DNA of 64,000 bases. It comes from Bretschneidera sinensis (taxonomy: Eukaryota; Streptophyta; Magnoliopsida; Brassicales; Akaniaceae). A program made the position numbers and the translations under genes. Location: NCBI GenBank assembly GCA_023935145.1, contig CM043700.1:1806001-1870000 (forward strand), read 5' to 3'. Position 1 is the first letter of the stretch. Each line of letters starts with the position of its first letter. Shown piece by piece: positions 38,173 through 47,639 of the stretch. The notes under the pieces were generated by a model, which had not been told where the DNA came from, searched no databases, and saw only the letters and a program-made list of their open reading frames with translations.

Positions 38173-41100
38173 TTCTGTTTTACTTGCTACTCCTATCAAA
38201 CAATCTAATACTTGAGATTCAAGTTCTTAAATGGGTTATGTTTTACTGGTTCTGTTTATGGAATCGTGCTTGCTGTGATGTATTGATATTCCGTATTCAA
38301 TATCTGTGTATAATTCATTGAGTATAATTCATTGAGTTGAAATTTGAGGGCAAAGCGCAAACAAAATGGGCTGGTTTATTCTTAAAATATTTTATTTCAC
38401 TAGGATGAATTTGGTCTCTCCCAAGTTTGTTGTAATTCAGTCATGTTATATTTGTTCTGCTGCTGGAATTAATTGTCTTTATGCTTCTTAACATAAAGAT
38501 GAGAGCAGTGTGAGAGATTTTTAAAAAACAAAAAATAAATTAAGGTAAAAGGATGAAATGGGAAATGAAAAATATCGTTTGGAAATCTGCAAGCACCCAA
38601 TATAGGAGTTGATTTGCTATGGTGGGTGGGATATTGCTTTGTAAATCATGGAATTTTGGATCCTCTATCAATCGACTGAAGAAAGAGAAACAAAATTTGG
38701 GACATTGGGAGTTACTATATCCACCTTAACTAAATAAACAAGAACGGTGCTATTAGAACACCCGTTTAAGACAATCATTTCAGACACTTTGAAAATTTTA
38801 ATTTTAATTGTCACATAAGTTTTTAAATAATTACCATTCAAATATTAATGTGTTTTGAAGGTATTTGTGGATGATGTTCGATAAATAATAGTTCTAACTT
38901 AAGCATAACTCAATTAGTATCGACACCTCCTCCTTATTAAATCCCTCACTTCCAATTATAAATAAATAAACAGTATTTGTCTAGAGTGAAAGTTCCTCCC
39001 TCAGACGAAGGGGTATGTGTGGGTTTGCTTGAGCTGAGTTAGAGTTCAATCCTAACTCAATTCATAACATAATTTTCTTAATTTTAATCCACTCCAATCT
39101 ATGAGAGTTTACATAAATTCTAACCCAACTTAAACTGTGAGAGAATGAATAGGAATTAAGTTGGTTTCGAGTTGACTTGTAAAATCAAAATCAAGTGAGT
39201 TAGGCTTGGTCATGTAAAATCAAGTTGATTGAGATCGAGCTAGATTCTTGATTTTTTTTTCCAAATGGTAAAAATTATAAATGGAATTTTAAATGTGTTA
39301 AATTAACATACTCATTTCAAATATCTCTTACACATTCAAATTCTAAAAGTTCAAACATTCAAAAATGATATTAAAAGAAAATCTTACACAAATAATATTA
39401 CTAGCTAAAATTTTACATAGATTTCAGAATTTCTCCTAAGCTAAAAGAAACAAAATAAAGATAATTCTACACAATCTGAAAGGTCTCTCTATATATATTC
39501 TATAATTAAATTCATGTTCATGGATTACTGGTTGAACTAGCGTTGAGAAAACTCTAACCTTAACTCCACCCAAATTTGATTCGAATTGAAAATTTTTAAC
39601 TCAAACTCAATTAAACTTAAAAAATCTCAACTTTAACTTGCCCAACAGAAAGAAAAGTAAGCGGGAAAAAAGTAAGAAGATTAGGTTTTTCTTCTTATGT
39701 ATAAATCATAATTTTTTTAAATTGAGAAATAAAAAATAAATTGATCTTCTTTTTTTTTGTTCCTTCCTCTTTTTTTTTAACCAAACATAATAAAATGGAT
39801 ATTTTCCCATCATCTATCATCTTTTATCTCACTTTTGTTTCCCACATTCTTCTCCTTGAGTTCATTTATAGAATGATGATATTCCTTGAAGACATATGAT
39901 ACAAATCTACTCATATACAAAATGTGCATGCCTCAAACATCGTTTTGTTTTTCTCACTTTTTCCTCCATTATTCTTTTGTACATGACGGTCACTAAGCAC
40001 TCTACACTCATGGAAATGAAAATCATCTCGTCACTGGTTAGTGGAAATAATCATTGTTCAACATTGTTTTTTCCCTTTGCTCCCAAGCAAAGGATGGATG
40101 TGAAATTACCAAAAAATTACAGGGTGCAATAAATTAAAGTAGATTTAGCTCTAACAAATCTGCTCAACCGTGAATCAATATCAATGCATAGTTGTCATAT
40201 ATCACCCCGACCAAATTAGGAGTATATAATCATTCTAATGATCGCCATTTGTTATAATCATTTTGATATTGCACAATTAATTTTATTGCTTGAAACAATA
40301 TATATTAATAATTAATAACGTAGCAGAAAGTATCCGCAGAGGAATTTATTAATAGGGCCCTACTTAAATCATTATGCCGTGTAAATTTTGCATAATATAT
40401 ACCAGCATATTAACATACACGTAGCGTGTTGATTTGTTTTTTTATGTGTTTATTATGTTTAGCTTACTTATAGGTAAAAAGATAAAAGAGATAAGGAGAA
40501 CGGAAAAATTAAATCTAAGTAGGATAGTGAGAGAGAAAAACATGGGTTAAAGATAAGAGATAAGAGAATTGATAAATTAAGTCTGAGTGAGATAGTGAAA
40601 GAGAAAAATATTGGAGAAAAACGTGGAGAATTGTAGTTAATTGAGTTACATATATAACCTTATTTAAATATTTAAACTATATATTTTAGTAAGGGTTTAT
40701 GAGACATTTTGAATAGTGGACACCAAATGAGAATTATGACTTTATTAATAGTAAGTATATAAAAGTATAGATGCGTCCTTTAGTTATGTTCGGTCATGAA
40801 AATATATTTCCATCTCAAGTTTTCAGAACATGTTATCTTCCAAACTTTCATATTGATGATTAATCTTATAGTGCATACAAACATTAAGAAATCTAATAAA
40901 ATCAAAATAAATGAAAACGTGACATCACATATTTTTATACTTTAATTCAAAAAGTAACTTATATGTGAAATTCAAAAGTTAATTCCCATAATTTTCTTAA
41001 CCAGTGGGTACAATTATTGTTTTCTAAAAATTTGAGGTGTAATTGTATTTATAGACAAATATGAGAGATGCAACTATAATTTACCATTAATTTTAAATAA

Positions 41101-41173
41101 GTATTACTTATATAAGTTTTTTTTTTTTTTTTTTGAAGGATTACTTGCACATATAATTAAGTTAATCTGCTTC
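38173..41173. other. Long AT-rich intergenic region
   Basis: No gene was found in 3 kb. A GAGTT/AACTC-rich section (about 39040-39650) resembles decayed hAT-type sequence. A segment at 40460-40740 contains two imperfect copies of a GATAAGAGA...GATAGTGAGAGAGAAAAA unit and is related, inverted, to 49225-49440. The open frame at 39896-40132 has no recognisable features. Confidence 0.5.
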
Positions 41174-41180
41174 TATATAA
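41174..41180 (+). promoter_or_regulatory. TATA box of the germin-like gene
   Basis: TATATAA lies 48-54 bases before the ATG at 41228, a normal position for a short plant leader. A tiny ATGTGA frame lies between them at 41196. Confidence 0.6.
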
Positions 41181-41227
41181 ACCATCTTCAAGGGTATGTG
41201 AAAGTAAGGGTGCTACAAAGGAAGAAG

Positions 41228-41893
41228 ATGTATTCAAAACTGTTTGCTTTGTTAGTTATTATCTCCCTCCATGGCTATATCACCACAGCCTCAGACCCTG
41301 ATCCTATTCAAGACTTTTGCATACCAAACCCAAAATTTGGTTCCATAAGAATCAGTGCACACTTCACTATCCTCCCATGTAAAAATTCATCTGAAGCAAC
41401 CATCGATGATTTCGTGTTTTCGGGTTTGAAGTCTCCTGGAAACTTTACTGAAACAGGCCTGGCCACCATTCCCGTTAACCCTTCAATTTTTCCAGGCCTT
41501 AACACATTAGGTATGTCATTTGCACGCGCTGATCTTAAACTTGGAGCGATTAATCCACCGCATTTTCACCCTAGAGCAACTGAAATCGCGTATGTGGTGC
41601 AAGGAAGTGTTTATGCAGGGTTTGTTGATTCAAATAATCGAGCTTTTGCTAGGGTAATTGAGCAAGGAGAAGTCATGGTGTTTCCACGGGGCTTAGTTCA
41701 CTTTCAAATGAATGTTGGTGACAAACCTGCTACGATTTTTTGTAGCCTCAATAGCCAAAATCCTGGTTTGCAAAAGATACCGTCCACTATTTTTGGGTCA
41801 GGGATCAATGAAAAGGTATTAGAGAAGGCTTTTGGTTTGAGTCCTAAGCAGATCGGTTCGATGAAAAGAAGATTTGAACCCAAAAAGGTTTAA
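41228..41893 (+). CDS. Germin-like protein (secreted cupin), single exon
   Basis: A 221-residue apoplastic glycoprotein of the germin family. Known members are Mn-binding oxalate oxidases, superoxide dismutases or enzymes of unknown activity, active at the cell wall in defence and development. Residues 1-21 form a hydrophobic signal peptide ending before SDPDP. The paired cysteines are C31 and C51. Cupin box 1 (residues 106-126) holds H112, H114 and E119. Box 2 (147-162) holds H158 and ends with N162. All four metal ligands are therefore present. N-glycosylation sequons occur at N53 (NSS) and N72 (NFT). I chose the ATG at 41228; the open frame extends upstream to a GTG at 41198, but that gives no signal peptide at the terminus. 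The sequence looks closest to the subfamily T / 11-1 type, which is an inference. No defect is visible. Confidence 0.93.
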   Translation: MYSKLFALLVIISLHGYITTASDPDPIQDFCIPNPKFGSIRISAHFTILPCKNSSEATIDDFVFSGLKSPGNFTETGLATIPVNPSIFPGLNTLGMSFARADLKLGAINPPHFHPRATEIAYVVQGSVYAGFVDSNNRAFARVIEQGEVMVFPRGLVHFQMNVGDKPATIFCSLNSQNPGLQKIPSTIFGSGINEKVLEKAFGLSPKQIGSMKRRFEPKKV

Positions 41894-42690
41894 GAGGTGA
41901 TCATTGATGATCAGTTGGTAAGATTTTATGTCTTTGTGGTCTAGTCTGTTGAATAATGTTGGAGTAAATTTTGGTTATATTAAAAATATTATTAGACAAT
42001 AAAGGAATATTTTCTTTTGGGGGTCTAAGGAGGATAATCAAAATGCTTCTGGTCATTGTTCAATTTTAATTTCAAAATGTCTTAAGCTATTAAGAAATTT
42101 TGATCATCTGAAGCAATAGAACGTTCTGTTTTTTTTTTACTTTTTGATTTTTTTCATTTAATATTCGTGGCAAATCTTCACTAGCTAGGGTATTATGCAG
42201 CTAATAAACTTTGATTTATGGTGATAATTAATAACAATTTATTTGTAAATGGATATAGTTGTCGTCCAATTCCCACATTGCTTGCGGTTGATGAAAACAT
42301 ATATGCTAATTCTCATGGTGCGATCAGTTTAGGAAATTCTTTAACTTTCTAAGAAAAAATTATATCAGGAAAACATTTCTTTTGAAAAGTTCTCTGATTT
42401 TTTTAAACGACATCAACAACTAAACGCATTCCAAGTTTTTTAATGTTTTAAATGAAGCAATGATGACCATGATAAAAAGAGTGCATGCCATGCCATCGGT
42501 ATCATCATTTCAAAGCAGAAATGAGATGTAATTAAAAGTACAAAAAAAAAAAAAAGAGAAATGAGCAAGAAGATCACACATGCTAGTGGGTTAATTATTT
42601 GTACCCATCCCACATGAGGAAAAAAATGACATGTTAGTAAACTTTTGAAATTTTTTTATTGGTACTGTACTTTTCCTTTTATGGTCATTA
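41894..42690. other. 3' flank of the germin-like gene, no further gene
   Basis: The 3' UTR and intergenic DNA. An AATAAAGG-type polyadenylation signal lies near 41998. Nothing else is recognised. Confidence 0.5.
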
Positions 42691-43986
42691 CAGGGGTGAG
42701 CATGGAAACAAGTGGATCTGAAAACCCGATTCAAACCGATGAAATGAGTTAGATTGGGTTAGGGTTTTCAAAAGTTGGGTTAAGTTTGGGTTGAGAAATT
42801 TTTTAACCCGACGGATTGGGTTAAGTCACAGGTTAAAAAATTTCAATTCGACCCAAACTAGTAACCTGGTTATTATATAATTATATTTATATATGGTTAA
42901 AATATTTTTTTAAGGATCGATGGACTATATTCATAATTTAATAAGTTAGTTTGGATTGCAATATATATTTTTTTGTGCATATTTAACTAACTACATTCAT
43001 ATTTTGATAAATTAGTTTAGATTGTCATATATATTTCATATATATACACACATTTCATTTCTTATTTTTTCTTAGAAACTCTTCAATAAAAAATGTTAAC
43101 TTCCATAAAAAAAAAAAAAAAAAAAAAAAAGACCAATTAGAATTTAAATATGTGACAAACATGCTTCTTCTTAGTACTTTTTAGTTAAAGAATACCGTTT
43201 GTTCTTGTGAAAGTATTTCTTTCGAGTTTTCAATATGTTTTCCAACAGTTTATTGCATTGTTTTGCTTATCTTATACTCATTTACTTTATGTTTTGGGTA
43301 CGATGAAACTTAGTTATAGAGATTCTAAGATCAAGTGTATACTAATGTTGAAGTTTTAAAGAATTTGATTGATCAAACACTTTTAAAATATATTTTTTAT
43401 TTAAATATGTGATGAACATGTTTCTTTTTAAAACTTTTAAGTTAAAGAAAATCGTTTGTTCTTGTGAAAATATTTTTTTCAGACTTTCAATACGTTTTCC
43501 AAAAACTTTTTGAATTGTTTTCCTTATATTATGCTCATTTACTTTAGTTTTTTATATGATGAAACTTGGTTATAGAGATTCTAAGATCAAGTGTATACTA
43601 GTCTTGAAGAATCAGATTGATCAAACACCTTTAAAATTTATTTTTTATTTACTTTTGCATGGTTTGTATTAAACTAAAGTTGTTTGAACTTTTTGTGGAA
43701 TAATTTAAGATACTTAATTTGTAAATGATGGTTTGTAAGATTTAATATATTTTTGTATGGATTTTATTTTAGATCTAATAAGTTATGAATAATTGTAGTA
43801 TTTTTTCTTATGTAATATGTTTGTATTAATTTTTTAAGTGAAAAAATATTAAACCAGTAACCCAAACCGACTCAAACCGATTTAAATAGATTGGGTTAGG
43901 CTGAAGTTAGATGGGTTCACGGATTGGGTTAAGTATAATTAAGTTGGGTTGATTTTTTAGGACAACTCGACCCATACTCACCCCTA
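42691..43986. mobile_element. hAT-like non-autonomous element with internal tandem duplication
   Basis: The ends are CAGGGGTGAGCATGG and, inverted, TAGGGGTGAGTATGG, typical hAT-type termini. The subterminal regions carry many GGGTTAGG/TTGGGTTAA motifs. GGTCAT and GTCAT occur just outside the two ends, so the target duplication is imperfect. No transposase is present. Inside, 43144-43400 is duplicated in tandem at 43401-43650. A poly-A run lies at about 43105-43130. Confidence 0.7.
43144..43650. repeat. 257-bp tandem duplication inside the hAT-like element
   Basis: Copies 43144-43400 and 43401-43650 share, for example, CGTTTGTTCTTGTGAAA and GAGATTCTAAGATCAAGTG, with scattered differences. Confidence 0.85.
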
Positions 43987-44161
43987 GTCATATATACTTC
44001 ACAATGGAAACTATGTACTAGGGTATGTTGGGGCTTGTTTTATAAATTTGTTAATGATTATTTGGGAAATTGCACCTGTTATCTTAAATTATGAGTACCT
44101 AACGTTTAAGTTCTTATATTACGAATTTAATAAAAAACTTACTCAAACTTTCAACTAATTG

Positions 44162-44843
44162 TGATGTAGGAGAATCCGAGTCAGACGATGTTGAGTTGTC
44201 AGATAGCATGTTGTTGGCACTGAGATACCTTGAGTTGACATATCAGCGCAAAGATATCAAGTGGGCTACCTAGACCGGTTTACATCGTTTAGCGGGGCAC
44301 AGGCTAGGATCGGGTCCCGGAGACCCTAGTCTGATTGGAAATGGGCTTCTGGGCAAAACTCAGATACTGAGCGTCGTCGTTTTTAAGCCAAAAAACGACG
44401 TTTAAGCCCTCAATTTGGAAGTTTTCGGTTTTTAGGAAACTTTATTTTATTTGTAATTACTTTAAATTCGGCCTTAATTTAATTTTCCTATTTTAGCTTG
44501 ACCGAATTTAAAATAAGAAAATTAAATTAAGGTTGAATTTAAAGTAATTGCTAATAAAATAAAAGGTTTCCTAAAAATTGTCAAATTAAGGGCCTAAACG
44601 TCGTTTTTTTGTTTAAAAACGACGACACTCAGGGTTAAAACCTAAATTTTGCTCGGAAGCCCATTTCCAATTAGACTAAGGTCTTCGGGACCCGATCAGA
44701 GCCCGTGGCCCGCTAAACGATGTAAACCGATCTAGGTAGCCCACTTGTTATCTTTGCGTTGATCTGCCAACTCAAGGTATCTCAGTGTCAACAACGTGCT
44801 ATCTGACAACTCAGCATCATCTGACTCGGATCCTCCTACATCA
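44162..44843. repeat. 682-bp inverted repeat made of two partial LTRs
   Basis: The arms 44162-44502 and 44503-44843 are about 90% identical by eye and meet with almost no spacer, at TTTTAGCTTGACC / GAATTTAAAATAAG. Each arm corresponds to the first two thirds of the 47113-47634 LTR. Confidence 0.9.
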
Positions 44844-45346
44844 GTCACCCCGAGTTGGAAAGAACTCGTCCTCGAGTTCACAATAGCCTCATCGGAATCC
44901 CCAAAACAATGACTCGGGTGTTTCACATTAAAGACATCAGAAGTCCTCAAATGACTAGGGAGGCATAGTCTGTAGATGTTATCATTGATCTTCTGCAGGA
45001 TCTTACAGGGTCCAATCTTCCGCTCCTTAAGCTTATTATACTCTCCCACAGGAAAACAATCACAAGTTAATACCGCCCAAACAAAATCACCAATATCAAA
45101 AACTACCTGACGACGATGACTGTCGCTCTGAACCTTCTTCTTTGATCTTGATAGCTTCTCACTGAAAAAAACTATAGAGTGCCCCGCCTGACTCAGTACA
45201 CCACCAATACCAACCCCAGATGCATCACAGTTTACCTCGAACACTTTTTCAAAATCAGACGGCAACCCAGGAGGAAGATCCTCTAGCATCAGGTCAGAAA
45301 ATTCTGCCAGCAACTGCTGCACCTCTGCTGGTAAATCTGGATTCAT
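44732..45346 (-). pseudogene. Compressed pol frame of the gypsy derivative
   Basis: One open frame of about 204 codons links three distant pol segments: a reverse transcriptase start (LMLEDLPPGLP), an RNase H start (VNCDASGVGIGGVLSQAGH) and the integrase end (DSHRRQVVFDIGDFVWAVLT to LRTSDVFNVKH). The catalytic parts of all three enzymes are absent. The frame runs on into the LTR before its stop. Two in-frame internal deletions explain this structure. Confidence 0.75.
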
Positions 45347-45408
45347 GTCTGTTGCACTATTCCCACAAGGCAGCAGAGCATAGGCTACGTCTCCACACTC
45401 AATCTCAG

Positions 45409-45963
45409 CTAAAACCCGGATATAGAAAGCAGATTAATATTATTGGCTACCGGAGTAAGAGTGGTTCTTTCCCGACGAGATGCCAACACAATCTTCTTCC
45501 CTTTGATGCTAAGCGAATATGTATTTTTTTGCCCATCATGAATAATACTACGATCATACTGCCAAGGTCTGCCTAACAATACATGACAAGTATCCATAGA
45601 CACAACATCACACCAAGCATTATCAAGATATTTCTTACCAATCGAAAAAGACACTAGGCATCACCTATCTACTGTTACCTCACTGCCTTTATTCAGCCAA
45701 GACAATTTATACGGCTTGGGATGACGATCTGTCTTCAACTGCAATTTTTGGACAGTCTCTTCAGAGACTACGTTCTCACAACTACCACTGTCAATGATCA
45801 TCTTGCAGACTTTATCTGCAACTGTGCAGGTCGTGTGGAAAATATTGGTTTTCAACCAATCGTCTCCTGAATCGCCCTTGGGGGTCAGTAGACTCTTACA
45901 AACGACCAGAGTCTCATGGTCATCTCCATACAACACATCTTCATCTTCATCATCGTCATACAC
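45409..45963 (-). pseudogene. Gypsy protease region
   Basis: Minus strand 45963-45661 includes an acidic stretch and the protease active site in KMIIDSGSCENVVS. The second half (45654-45409) has WCDVVSMDTCHVLLGRPWQYD. A stop near 45660 separates them. It belongs to the 44162-47634 element. Confidence 0.8.
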
Positions 45964-46044
45964 AGGTTCTCCAATCTCCTCAGTTTCGTCTACCCCGTCG
46001 TCCTCAATCAGGAGATTTTTGCCCTCATAACTAGCAGGCTTCCT

Positions 46045-46086
46045 GCACTCAGTCGCTTTATGTCCATGTTCACCACATCTGAAACA
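46045..46086 (-). other. Zinc knuckle of the gypsy gag
   Basis: The minus strand encodes CFRCGEHGHKATEC, a complete C-x2-C-x4-H-x4-C nucleic-acid-binding knuckle. It lies after a stop that ends the main gag frame. Confidence 0.85.
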
Positions 46087-46269
46087 TCTAATATTTGAGT
46101 TAGAGTTACCTTGGGGTGGCTGCTAGGTAGGACGGGATTCTTGAGGGCGAACTGGCTGACTGCTTTGATCGCTTCTGTTCATTGGCCTCCTGTTCTGCTG
46201 TTTTTCCACCGTAAGTGCACGCTGGTATGCTTCAAAAACGGTCCACAGTGAGTGAAGGCTGAGGATATC

Positions 46270-46908
46270 CTATAAGGGCTGCCGTAATCCCCCCAAATAC
46301 CATGCCACCATCTGTTCCTCTGTCTCGGATAAATCATTTTGGGCTATCAATTGATAGAACTCCTCTGTGTAATCATCTACCAATCTCGTGCCCTGCCGCA
46401 ACGAATGAAGTCTCTGAAACAAGGTTTGAGTGTAGCCGAAAAGAAGGAAGTGACCCTTCATCTTCTTCTTCATCTTCTCCCAATCTGTGATCTTGGCATT
46501 GCCCTGCCGCAACGAATGAAGTCTCTGAAACAAGGTTTGAGTGTAGCCGAAAAGAAGGAAGTGACCCTTCATCTTCTTCTTCATCTTCTCCCAATCTGTG
46601 ATCTTGGCATTGCCCTGCCGATCGCGTAAGTGCTTCAACTGCTCCCACCATACGGATGCTCTGCCTTTGAGTTTGATGGCGACCAATTTCACTTTGACAC
46701 GATCTGGGACTTCCTTATACTCGAAAATACGCTCTACTTCATTTAACCAATCGACGAATCCTTCGGCCTGTAACATACCAGAAAACTCAGGCAGATCCAC
46801 TCTGAAACTGAGGTCTCCGTAACGATCCTCTCGACCATGGTGTTCCCCGAATCGAACAGGATTGTAATATAAGTTTTCGAAACTGGAATCGGAATCGTGA
46901 TCTTCCAT
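46270..46908 (-). CDS. Gypsy gag N-terminal part with a 37-residue exact duplication
   Basis: The frame opens with an ATG at 46908 and runs 212 codons to a stop at 46270. It contains the usual gag capsid features (LPEFSG...FVDWLNEVERIFEY, KLKGRASVWWEQLK, then LFQRLHSLRQG and DDYTEEFYQLI). A 111-base segment (37 codons from QGNAKITDWEKM to LHSLR) occurs twice in direct succession, in frame, without a difference I can see. The stop separates this part from the downstream zinc knuckle, so the element is probably not translated as normal. Confidence 0.8.
   Translation of the reverse strand: MEDHDSDSSFENLYYNPVRFGEHHGREDRYGDLSFRVDLPEFSGMLQAEGFVDWLNEVERIFEYKEVPDRVKVKLVAIKLKGRASVWWEQLKHLRDRQGNAKITDWEKMKKKMKGHFLLFGYTQTLFQRLHSLRQGNAKITDWEKMKKKMKGHFLLFGYTQTLFQRLHSLRQGTRLVDDYTEEFYQLIAQNDLSETEEQMVAWYLGGLRQPL
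46390..46611. repeat. Perfect 2 x 111-bp tandem duplication
   Basis: Units 46390-46500 and 46501-46611 are identical by eye, and the repeat phase continues for nine bases into 46612-46620 (GCCCTGCCG). Confidence 0.97.
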
Positions 46909-47098
46909 CTCACGATCACCAAAATTTTACGCCGCTAGATGCTGAGTTAACTCTGCAACTTGCCTCTATAAATCCTCAATCATTACATCCTGAACGTTAC
47001 GATCACGGCGTGGGGCTTTCTCATTTGGAACCTGCCCGCAACGACCACGACCACCAACCATAGAAACTGATGAAATCTCACCCCAGGAAGATGCTGAA

Positions 47099-47110
47099 GC
47101 TCTGATACCA
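47099..47110 (-). other. Primer binding site of the gypsy derivative
   Basis: Perfect TGGTATCAGAGC on the minus strand, two bases from the LTR at 47113. Confidence 0.9.
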
Positions 47111-47112
47111 AC

Positions 47113-47634
47113 TGACGCAGGGCAGAATAGCGATTATTCTGCAGGCTAATTTTCAACAGATAATTCACAGAGAAGAAAATAACACAAGAGAAAAAACCCT
47201 AGAAAAAAACAGAGGAACAACTCTGAATTTTATTCAAAATTATGCAAATCAATAATAATGTTTACTAAACCCTAAAACCTTATTTATAAGGTCAAGCTAA
47301 AATAGGAAAATTAAATTAAGGCTGAATTTAAAGTAATTGCAAATAAAATAAAAAGTTTCCTAAAAACTGAAAACTGCCAAATTGAGGGCCTAAACATCGT
47401 TTTTTGGCTTAAAAACGACGACGCTTAAAGCCCTAAGTTTTGCCCAGAAGCCCATTTCCAATCAGACTAAGGTTTCTGGAACCCGATCCGAGCCTGTGGC
47501 TCGCTAAACGATGTAAACCAGTCTAGGTAGCGCACTTGCTATTTTTGTGCTGATCTGCCAACTCAAGGTATCTTAGTGCCAACAACGTGCTATCTGACAA
47601 CTCAACATCATCTGACTCGGATCCTCCTGCATCA
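47113..47634 (-). repeat. 5' LTR of the gypsy derivative (522 bp)
   Basis: TGACGCAGGG...CCTGCATCA on the plus strand. Its right 340 bases match both arms of the palindrome at 44162-44843. Confidence 0.88.
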
Positions 47635-47639
47635 AATTG

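Larger units (their letters stand above)
44162..47634 (-). mobile_element. Ty3/gypsy deletion derivative with a palindromic LTR end
   Basis: A 3.5-kb element flanked by a perfect AATTG duplication (44157-44161 and 47635-47639). The right (5') LTR is 47113-47634 with TG...CA ends. The left end is not a normal LTR: 44503-44843 is the first 341 bases of the LTR, followed outward by an inverted, diverged copy (44162-44502). Both outer ends are therefore the same LTR terminus (TGATGTAGG or TGATGCAGG). Between them lie gag, a zinc knuckle, protease and a shortened pol on the minus strand. Confidence 0.85.

Noticed and set aside
38885..39000. Possible SINE head (CATAACTCAATTAGTATCGAC)
   Set aside because: A weak A-box-like string without a convincing B box or tail.
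41198..41227. Ten-codon N-terminal extension of the germin-like protein
   Set aside because: It would start at GTG and put charged residues before the signal peptide; the ATG at 41228 fits the family.
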